Assembly (NCBI GenBank): GCA_039029535.1
Contig: JBCCFW010000032.1
Location: 1 to 51,648, forward strand
Source of the DNA: JBCCFW01 sp039029535
GTDB lineage: Bacteria; Acidobacteriota; JBCCFW01
Direction: 5' to 3'
Length of the DNA stretch: 51,648 nucleotides
Made by a program: the position numbers and the translations under genes
Part shown: positions 42,607 to 49,454 of the stretch, piece by piece
Position numbering within the stretch: the stretch's first letter is position 1
Layout: each line of letters opens with the position of its first letter
The notes under the pieces: generated by a model
What the model saw: the letters and a program-made list of their open reading frames with translations, nothing else
The model's database searches: none
Told to the model about the DNA's origin: nothing

Positions 42607-42689
42607 CATCGGCGTGTCACTCGGTCAGACCTCCTTGACCGCTAGTCTCAGCCAGCCCCGACACCGCTCCTCAGCACCGCGAGCCCACC

Positions 42690-43877
42690 GTGGCGACTCC
42701 CTTCCCCCGAACTCTCCGCTCGCTCCAGGCCGAGCGCGCCGACGGACGACCGCTCGCGATCGCGGCGTGCTTCCTCCTCCTCGCTACCTGGACTGCCTGG
42801 TTCCTGAATGCACGGATCCCCGTGCTCAAGACCAGCCACTCGGCGAGCCTGGCGCTGAGCGATCACGCGACGGCAGTCGCGTCCCCCGTTCAGGGCCGCA
42901 TCTCGGCGCTCCACGCCAAGGTCGGCGAGCCCGTGAGCGCTGGCGACGTCCTCGTCGAGCTCGACTCCCCCGAGCTCCTCGCCCAGCTCGAGGAGGCGCG
43001 AAGCCGCGCGGCCATGCTGACGGCCCACGTCGCTGCCCTCGACGAGCAGCTCGCTGCCGAGGACCGCGCCCTCTCAGAGTTCCAGGTCTCGACCGGGGCC
43101 ATCCGCGCCGAGGAGCGCTCGCGCCAGGCCGGAGCCGAGCTCGAAGCGGAGGCCGCTCGACGCGAGCTCGCCCGTCTCTCCCGGCTCGCCGCTCGCTCGC
43201 TCATCTCCGAGAACGAGCTGGCCGACGCCCGCTCCCGCAGCGAGGTCGCCGACACCACCGTCGAGACGCTCCGGCTGGCCGTGGCACGACGAGAAAGAGA
43301 ACAGGCCACCACTGCACGAGATCGCGAGACCCGCCTGGCTGCCCTGCGCGCCGACGCCGAGCGGCTGCGGGGCGAGGTGACCGTCGCCAACGCCACGCGA
43401 CGACGCCTGGAGGTCGAGCGCGAGCGCCACCTGCTGCGTGCCCCCGTCGACGGGACCATCGGCGAGCTGGCCGCGCTCGCGGTGGGCGCCGTGGTCGAGG
43501 AGGGGCAGCCGATCGCCACGCTCACCCGCGAAGGCCCCGTGCAGGTCACCGCGGTCTTCCCCGCCACGACCTCGCTCGGTCACCTCCACGCCGGCCAGCC
43601 CGCACGCGTGCGTCTCCACGGCTTCACCTGGAGTCAGCACGGAAGCCTGCAAGCCCGCGTCGTGCGGGTCGGAACACAACCTCGTGAGCAGCTCCTGCAG
43701 GTCGTGCTCGAGGTGACCGGGACCGTCCCTCCCACGCTTCCGCTCACCCACGGTCTCGCGGGCGTGGTCGAGGTCGAGGTCGAGCGCATCTCCCCGGCGA
43801 CCATGGTCCTGCGGGCCGCCGGCGACACGCTCACCCCCCGCGGCTCGGACGAACCGTCAGCGACCCTCGGCGGCTGA
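42690..43877 (+). CDS. HlyD-family membrane fusion protein of a peptide exporter
   Basis: 395 residues from the GTG at 42690 (ATPFPRTLRSLQ). A single membrane span near residues 22-42 (PLAIAACFLLLATWTAWFL) is followed by the N-terminal lipoyl half (ATAVASPVQGRISALHAKVGEPVSAGDVLVELDSPEL). A long Ala/Arg/Glu coiled coil (about 95-245) leads to the second lipoyl half (LLRAPVDGTIGELAALAVGAVVEEGQPIATL) and a beta-barrel part (VQVTAVFPATTSLGHLHAGQPARVRLHGF). It acts as periplasmic adaptor between the ABC exporters and, presumably, a TolC-like outer-membrane channel encoded elsewhere. The stop is one base before the C39-ABC gene, so all three genes form one operon. Confidence 0.9.
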   Translation: MATPFPRTLRSLQAERADGRPLAIAACFLLLATWTAWFLNARIPVLKTSHSASLALSDHATAVASPVQGRISALHAKVGEPVSAGDVLVELDSPELLAQLEEARSRAAMLTAHVAALDEQLAAEDRALSEFQVSTGAIRAEERSRQAGAELEAEAARRELARLSRLAARSLISENELADARSRSEVADTTVETLRLAVARREREQATTARDRETRLAALRADAERLRGEVTVANATRRRLEVERERHLLRAPVDGTIGELAALAVGAVVEEGQPIATLTREGPVQVTAVFPATTSLGHLHAGQPARVRLHGFTWSQHGSLQARVVRVGTQPREQLLQVVLEVTGTVPPTLPLTHGLAGVVEVEVERISPATMVLRAAGDTLTPRGSDEPSATLGG

Positions 43878-43878
43878 C

Positions 43879-46623
43879 GTGAAGCGTCGACGCTGGCTCG
43901 TGCCGGAGGTCGTGCAGACCTCGGCGATGGACTGCGGTCCGGCCACCCTCAAGTGTCTCCTCGAGGGTCACGGCATCCCCGTGAGTTACGGACGGCTGCG
44001 CGAGGCCTGCCAGGTCGACGTGGACGGCACCTCGATCGACACGATGGAGCAGCTCGCCAAGCAGGTCGGCCTGGCCGCCGAGCAGGTCATGCTCCCGACC
44101 GACCACGTGCTCCTCGACAGCGCGAAGAGCCTGCCCGCCATCGTCGTCATGCGAGCCGCGAGCGGAGCCACCCACTTCATGCTCGCGTGGCGTCGATACG
44201 GTCCCTTCATCCAGGTCATGGACCCCGCGAAGGGGCGCCGCTGGATGACCCGCACGAGCTTCGCTGCCGAGCTCCACGCCCACGTTCATCCCGTGCCGGC
44301 GGCCGCCTGGCGCGCCTGGGCCGGGAGCGAGAGCTTCACCGACCCGCTCCGTGATCGCCTCGCCACGCTCGGCGTCTCACGCTCGGTCGTCGACTCACTC
44401 CTCGCCGAGGTCAGTGCCGAGCCCGACTGGTTCCCCTTCGGCTGCCTCGACGCCGTCACGCGCCTGGCGACGGAGTTGCAAGCCGCCGGCGGGCTGCCGA
44501 GCGGACGAGCCGGTGCCTTCGTCCGCACGCTCCTGAAGCAAGTCCGCGCCGAGCCTGACGACGCTCTCGAGCGCATCCCCGCCTCTTACTGGTCCGTGCT
44601 GCCCTCCTCGCCCGGTGCCGAAGGCCCTCCCGAGATGCGCTCGGCCGAGACGCTCGGGTTCCGGGGAGCCGTTCTGGTCCGGGTCGATCCCGACGCTCCC
44701 CTGCCCGTGGTCGACGCGACCGGCGACGACGAGCCCACCGGCAACCGGCTCTCGCCCGACCTGCCGCCCGAGGTCGCCGCGGCGTTGCGCGAGGGCGACG
44801 CCAAGCCGGGCCGTCGTCTCCTTGCCTGGCTGCGAGAGGAGTCGAACCTCTCCTGGCTCGCGCTCGTGACCGGAAGCGTGGTCGCCGCCGCCGGCGTGCT
44901 GCTCGAGCTCCTTCTCTTCCGAGGGCTCCTGGAGCTGGGACGCTGGCTCGAGTCCCCCTTGCAGCAAGTCGCGGCGCTCGGCCTGTTCAGCCTGCTCCTC
45001 ATCGGCCTGCTCCTTCTCGAGCTTCCGCTGGTCGGCACGCTGCTCCGCTTCGGTCGTCATCTCGAGACGCGGATGCGCCTGGCGTTGCACGAGACCCTTC
45101 CGCGCATCGCCGACCGTTACTTCCAGAGCCGTCCGGCCTCCGACATGACCGAGCGGGCCCACGCCCTCCACCGGCTGCGGCTGCTGCCGGACCTCGGTGG
45201 CCAGGTCCTGCGCACGGCCCTTCTCTTGGCGTTCACCACCGCCGGCATCATCTGGCTCGATCCCCGAGTCCTCGTGCCGGCCCTGGTCGGTGCCGCCTGC
45301 GCTCCGGTCCTCGCCTGGCTCGCGCAGCCCTGGCTGGCCGAGCGCGACCTGCGGGTCCGCAATCACGGGAGCGCGCTGAGTCGCTTCCACGTCGATTCCC
45401 TGCTCGGCCTGGTCCCCATCCGTCTTCACGGCGCCGAGCGTGCGCTGCGTCGTGAGCACGAGGGACTCCTCGTCGAGTGGGCCCGCGCCAACCTCGCCCA
45501 TCAACGAGGCTCGGTGCTCGTGGACGCGACTCAGGCCCTGCTCGGCTTCGGGGCGACGGCCTGGATCGTCGCCACGCACCTCACCCACGCCGGCGCGACG
45601 CCCTCGGTCCTGCTGCTGCTCTACTGGGCCCTGCGCTTGCCGGTGCTCGGTCAGACCTTGACCCAGCTCCTGGTGCAAGGGCCTCAGATGCGCAACATCA
45701 CGTTGCGCCTGCTCGAGCCGCTCGGGGCGCCAGAGGTCGACGAGGCTCAGCCAGCCACGGACGACCCGGGCGGAGCCGACGCCGGTGCCTCTCCGGCGGA
45801 CGCTCCCGGCGTCACCATCGAGCTGGACGGGGTCACCGTCCGTGCCGGTGGCCACGTGCTCCTCTCCGACGTCAGCTTGGAGCTCGCCGCGGGTGAGCAG
45901 GTCGCTCTCGTCGGTGCCTCGGGAGCCGGCAAGAGCAGCCTCGTCGGCCTGCTCCTCGGTCTTCACCGGGCCGCGACGGGGACCGTTCTCATCGACGGGC
46001 GTCCGCTCGACACGACCACGCTCCGTGAGCTGCGCCGGCAGGTCGCCTGGGTCGACCCGTCCGTCCACCTCTGGAATCGATCGCTGCTGGAGAACCTGCG
46101 CTACGGCAACGACGACGAAGGCGAGCCGCTCGACCGCTGCCTCGACGACGCCGAGCTCCTGGCAGTCCTGGAGCGTCTGCCCGACGGTCTCTCGACGGAG
46201 CTGGGTGAGTCCGGTGGGCTGGTCTCGGGCGGCGAGGGTCAGCGCGTGCGGCTCGGACGGGCGTTGCTGTCGGGTCGCGCGCGCCTGGTCCTGCTGGATG
46301 AAGCCCTGCGAGGGCTCGACCGCTCTCAGCGCCGCCGCCTTCTCGCCCGTGCCCGGGAGCGATGGGCCGGCGCCACCCTGATCTGCGTGACACACGATCT
46401 CGAAGCCTCCCGAGACTTCGAGCGCGTGCTCGTCCTCGAAGGCGGTCGTCTCGTGGAGCAGGGGTCCCCTTCCGAGCTGCATGAGCGTCAGGACTCACGC
46501 TATCGCGCGCTGCTCGACCGCGACGCCGACAACCGAAACGTGGCCTGGGCAGCCGCCGCGTGGCGACGGGTCGAGCTGCGGGCCGGCACGCTCCTCCACG
46601 ACCTGCCGAGCGAGGAGCCGTGA
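43879..46623 (+). CDS. ABC exporter with N-terminal C39 peptidase domain
   Basis: 914 residues from the GTG at 43879. The C39 cysteine peptidase (1-150) has Q13, C19 in MDCGPATLK, H99 in ATHFMLAW and D115 in VMDPAKG, all the residues needed for removing leader peptides. Residues about 150-300 are an extra soluble domain (SYWSVLPSSP, LGFRGAVLVRVD). Membrane helices span about 315-620 (LALVTGSVVAAAGVLLELLL, ALGLFSLLLIGLLLLELPL). The nucleotide-binding domain has Walker A GASGAGKSS (about 680), signature VSGGEGQRVRLGRAL (about 781) and Walker B RLVLLDEALRGLD. This resembles the peptidase-bearing half of two-ABC bacteriocin exporters of NHLM type. Likely substrates are the LRAG peptides encoded just upstream. 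The next gene overlaps it by 4 bases. Confidence 0.92.
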   Translation: MKRRRWLVPEVVQTSAMDCGPATLKCLLEGHGIPVSYGRLREACQVDVDGTSIDTMEQLAKQVGLAAEQVMLPTDHVLLDSAKSLPAIVVMRAASGATHFMLAWRRYGPFIQVMDPAKGRRWMTRTSFAAELHAHVHPVPAAAWRAWAGSESFTDPLRDRLATLGVSRSVVDSLLAEVSAEPDWFPFGCLDAVTRLATELQAAGGLPSGRAGAFVRTLLKQVRAEPDDALERIPASYWSVLPSSPGAEGPPEMRSAETLGFRGAVLVRVDPDAPLPVVDATGDDEPTGNRLSPDLPPEVAAALREGDAKPGRRLLAWLREESNLSWLALVTGSVVAAAGVLLELLLFRGLLELGRWLESPLQQVAALGLFSLLLIGLLLLELPLVGTLLRFGRHLETRMRLALHETLPRIADRYFQSRPASDMTERAHALHRLRLLPDLGGQVLRTALLLAFTTAGIIWLDPRVLVPALVGAACAPVLAWLAQPWLAERDLRVRNHGSALSRFHVDSLLGLVPIRLHGAERALRREHEGLLVEWARANLAHQRGSVLVDATQALLGFGATAWIVATHLTHAGATPSVLLLLYWALRLPVLGQTLTQLLVQGPQMRNITLRLLEPLGAPEVDEAQPATDDPGGADAGASPADAPGVTIELDGVTVRAGGHVLLSDVSLELAAGEQVALVGASGAGKSSLVGLLLGLHRAATGTVLIDGRPLDTTTLRELRRQVAWVDPSVHLWNRSLLENLRYGNDDEGEPLDRCLDDAELLAVLERLPDGLSTELGESGGLVSGGEGQRVRLGRALLSGRARLVLLDEALRGLDRSQRRRLLARARERWAGATLICVTHDLEASRDFERVLVLEGGRLVEQGSPSELHERQDSRYRALLDRDADNRNVAWAAAAWRRVELRAGTLLHDLPSEEP

Positions 46624-48767
46624 GCACGCTGGCCGCGGTGTCCTGGCCGATCGCGCGAGCCGACGAGGCGCTGCGCGAGCTGGCTCGACACGCCGACCTG
46701 CTCGAGCGCGAAGGTCCCGTCCCTGTTCGCAGGGCCCCCAGCTCAGGGAAGCTGACGTCGTGGCTGGAGGAGGCCGGCCGACGCCTGGGCCTCGAGGTGG
46801 AGGCCGTCGCCTTCCGTCATGGCGAGATCGATGACCTGTTGACGGGTTCCGCGCCGGCCGTGCTGCGTCACACCCTGGATGGCGAGCCTGCCTTGCTCGT
46901 CCTGCTCCGCTCGGACCGACGTCAGCTGCTGGTTCTCGATCCCGAGCTCCGCCAACGCCGCGTTCCCGCCGGCCTGCTTCGCGAGTCGTGGCAGCAGGAG
47001 CTGCTGGGCGACGGAGGTGGCGACGTCGAGGCCTTGCTGGACGCGGCGGGTACCACGAACCGACGACGAGGCGTCGTGCGAGACGCCCTCCTCAGTCAGC
47101 GTCTCCGCGATCGCCGTCTCTCCAATTGCTGGTTGCTGCGTCCTCAGCCGGGCAGCTCACCGGGTCGTCAGCTCACGCGGGCCGGGGTCGTCGGGCAGCT
47201 CGGAGAGCTGGTGCTCTGGCACCTTCTCTACTCGGCGACCTTCCTCGGTTCCTGGTGGTTGATCGGACGCGGTGCCTTGAGTGGACGCATCGAGCCCGGC
47301 TGGTTCTCCGCCTGGATCCTCTCGCTGCTCACCCTGCTCCCGCTGCGCGTGCTCGCGAGCTGGACCCAGGCCCGCCTCAGCGTGACGGCCGGTGTCCTCC
47401 TCAGGCGTCGACTGCTCCAGGGCTCGCTGCGACTCCATCCCGATGAAGTACGCCATCAAGGAGTGGGCCGCCAGCTCGGCCGCGTGCTCGAGTCCCAAGC
47501 CCTGGAGCAGCTCGCCTTGAACGGCGGCTTCCTCGCGCTGTTCTCCGGGCTCGAGCTGGTCCTCGCCGGCCTCGTGCTCGCCGCCGGCGCGGCGGGGCCC
47601 TGGCACGTCGGCCTGCTGCTCGCGTGGCTCATCCTCACCGGCTGGCTGACGCTGAGCCTGCATCGTCGTCGTCATCGGTGGACTGAGCAGCGTCTCCGCA
47701 TGACCCAGGACCTCGTGGAGAAGCTGCTCGGTCATCGGACTCGGCTCGTGCAGCAGTCACCGGAGCGTTGGCACGAGGACGAGGACCCCGCCCTCGCCAC
47801 CTACCTCGCTCTCGGAAGCTCTCTCGATGCGAGCACGGCTCGGCTCAGGGCCCTGGTCGCCCGGGGCTTCGGGGCGTTGGGCGTGCTCGCCCTGGCTCCG
47901 GCGCTCTTCGCCGGTGACGCCAGCCTCCCCGCGCTGGCGGTGAGCGTGGGCGGCCTGCTCTTCGCAGGCCAAGCCTTCGCCAAGCTGACGACCAGCGCCG
48001 GTCAGCTCTCGGGCGCCTGGATCGCCTGGCAGGAGATCCGCGATCTCTTCCATGCCGCTGCGAGAACGGGAGAGGAGGGCAATGCAGCGGTGGACCCGAG
48101 CCGACCATCGCCTGCGACGTCCGAGCTCGCTGACGACGAGTCCGAGGTCTCCACCCCTCGCGTGCTGGACGTGCGCAACCTGGGATTCCGCCATGCCGGT
48201 CGCACCGAGCCCGTCCTACGCGATTGTCAACTTCGCGTGGAGCTCGGTGAGCGCTGGCTCCTGCACGGGGCTTCGGGTGGCGGCAAGTCGACCCTCGCCT
48301 CACTCGTGCTGGGCTTGAGGAAGCCGAGCTCGGGCCTGGTCCTCAGCCGAGGCCTCGACCTGTCCACCGTGGGTGACCACGGCTGGCGTCGACGCATCGC
48401 CGGAGTCCCCCAGTTCCACGAGAACTTCGTCCTCGGGGAGACCTTCGCCTTCAACCTCCTCTTCGGTCGGGCTTGGCCGCCGACCCGGGAGGACATGCGG
48501 GAGGCTCATCGAACCTGCGAGGCCCTGGGTCTGGGCGAGCTGCTCCGGCGAATGCCCGGCGGGCTCATGCAGCGGATCGGCGAGACGGGCTGGCAGCTCT
48601 CGCACGGCGAGATGAGCCGCTTGTTTCTCGCGCGTGCCTTGCTTCAGGAAGGCGACCTGCTCGTCCTCGACGAGAGCTTCGCAGCGCTCGACCCTGACAA
48701 CCTGCAGCGCGCCCTGGCCGAGGTGACGAGACGTCCGAGCGCGGTGCTGCTCATCGCGCACGCCTGA
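46620..48767 (+). CDS. Second ABC exporter with a degenerate C39-like N-terminal domain
   Basis: 715 residues from the GTG at 46620, chosen because it overlaps the preceding stop (GTGA). The N-terminal part (about 35-140) follows the C39 layout (SWLEEAGRRLGLEVEAVAF...LLVLLRSDRRQLLVLDPELRQRRV), but the catalytic Cys is absent and the His position is not conserved, so it is probably a C39-like recognition domain without protease activity. Membrane helices span about 195-480. The ABC part has Walker A GASGGGKST, the variant signature QLSHGEMSRLFLARAL and Walker B LLVLDESFAALD. With the C39-ABC protein it may form a heterodimeric exporter, as in NHLM systems (family knowledge). It converges on the sigma gene with a 4-base gap. 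Confidence 0.88.
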   Translation: MSTLAAVSWPIARADEALRELARHADLLEREGPVPVRRAPSSGKLTSWLEEAGRRLGLEVEAVAFRHGEIDDLLTGSAPAVLRHTLDGEPALLVLLRSDRRQLLVLDPELRQRRVPAGLLRESWQQELLGDGGGDVEALLDAAGTTNRRRGVVRDALLSQRLRDRRLSNCWLLRPQPGSSPGRQLTRAGVVGQLGELVLWHLLYSATFLGSWWLIGRGALSGRIEPGWFSAWILSLLTLLPLRVLASWTQARLSVTAGVLLRRRLLQGSLRLHPDEVRHQGVGRQLGRVLESQALEQLALNGGFLALFSGLELVLAGLVLAAGAAGPWHVGLLLAWLILTGWLTLSLHRRRHRWTEQRLRMTQDLVEKLLGHRTRLVQQSPERWHEDEDPALATYLALGSSLDASTARLRALVARGFGALGVLALAPALFAGDASLPALAVSVGGLLFAGQAFAKLTTSAGQLSGAWIAWQEIRDLFHAAARTGEEGNAAVDPSRPSPATSELADDESEVSTPRVLDVRNLGFRHAGRTEPVLRDCQLRVELGERWLLHGASGGGKSTLASLVLGLRKPSSGLVLSRGLDLSTVGDHGWRRRIAGVPQFHENFVLGETFAFNLLFGRAWPPTREDMREAHRTCEALGLGELLRRMPGGLMQRIGETGWQLSHGEMSRLFLARALLQEGDLLVLDESFAALDPDNLQRALAEVTRRPSAVLLIAHA

Positions 48768-48771
48768 GGCC

Positions 48772-49368
48772 TCATGAGTCGCCCGCGGCGTGACCTCGCG
48801 TCAGCTCGCTCTCCAGCCAGGCCCGACCGACGGCCCAGTCCTGCTTGACCGTCCAGTCGCTGACCTCGAGCTCTTCAGCGACCTCATCGAGGGTCAGGCC
48901 ACCGAACCACCTCAGCTCGATCACTCGCGCCTGTCGCTCGTGGATCGCCTGCAAGCGTTCGAGCGCCTGATGGAGCGCGAGGATCTCGACATCCGCTGCC
49001 GGAGAGACGAGCTGCCCTTGCGGTGAGCCGAGCGTGACACGACGCCAGCCCCCTCCTCGCTTGTCCCGTCCCCGAGCCCGGGCGTGCTCGACCAGCACCC
49101 GCCGCATGGCGACGGCAGCGATGGCGAGGAACTGCCGACGATTCTGCCAGTCCGGGCTCGCATCGCCGACGAGCCGCAGCCAGGCCTCGTTCACCAGGGC
49201 CGTCGGCTGCAGGCTGTGACCTTGACGCTCGCCCTTCATCAAGGCCCCGGCGATGCGCTGCAGCTCGTCCTGGACGAGCGGGATCAGCTCGTGGTGAGCG
49301 TCGCGTCGCCCCTCACGAAGCTCGCCCAACAGCCGTGTCACCTCGCCTGCCCCACCGTGACTCGACAT
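48772..49368 (-). CDS. ECF-type sigma factor next to the peptide exporter
   Basis: 198 residues from the ATG at 49368 (MSSHGGAGEVTRLLGEL). Region 2 is ELIPLVQDELQRIAGALMKGE...ALVNEAWLRLVG...WQNRRQFLAIAAVAMRRVLVEHARAR; the region 4 helix-turn-helix is LDEVAEELEVSDWTVKQDWAVGRAWL. It belongs to the same subgroup as the sigma factors at 10822 and 16318 but is distinct in sequence. It is divergent from a Ser/Thr kinase gene (86 bases between starts), keeping the sigma-kinase association in another orientation. It could control the kinase or the exporter locus (inference). Confidence 0.9.
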   Translation of the reverse strand: MSSHGGAGEVTRLLGELREGRRDAHHELIPLVQDELQRIAGALMKGERQGHSLQPTALVNEAWLRLVGDASPDWQNRRQFLAIAAVAMRRVLVEHARARGRDKRGGGWRRVTLGSPQGQLVSPAADVEILALHQALERLQAIHERQARVIELRWFGGLTLDEVAEELEVSDWTVKQDWAVGRAWLESELTRGHAAGDS

Positions 49369-49454
49369 GGCCTCCCCTTAGAGCAACCAAGGACCAGGCT
49401 AGCACGTGCAATGGGCTGCAAGAACGGCTCGCTGGTGCCGTGCGAAGATGCGCG

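Noticed and set aside
44395..46482. 695-codon minus-strand frame inside the C39-ABC gene, and similar ones at 12480-13643, 26421-28265 and 32510-33931
   Set aside because: All lie fully inside genes with clear catalytic motifs on the other strand; the translations lack domains and hydrophobic cores.
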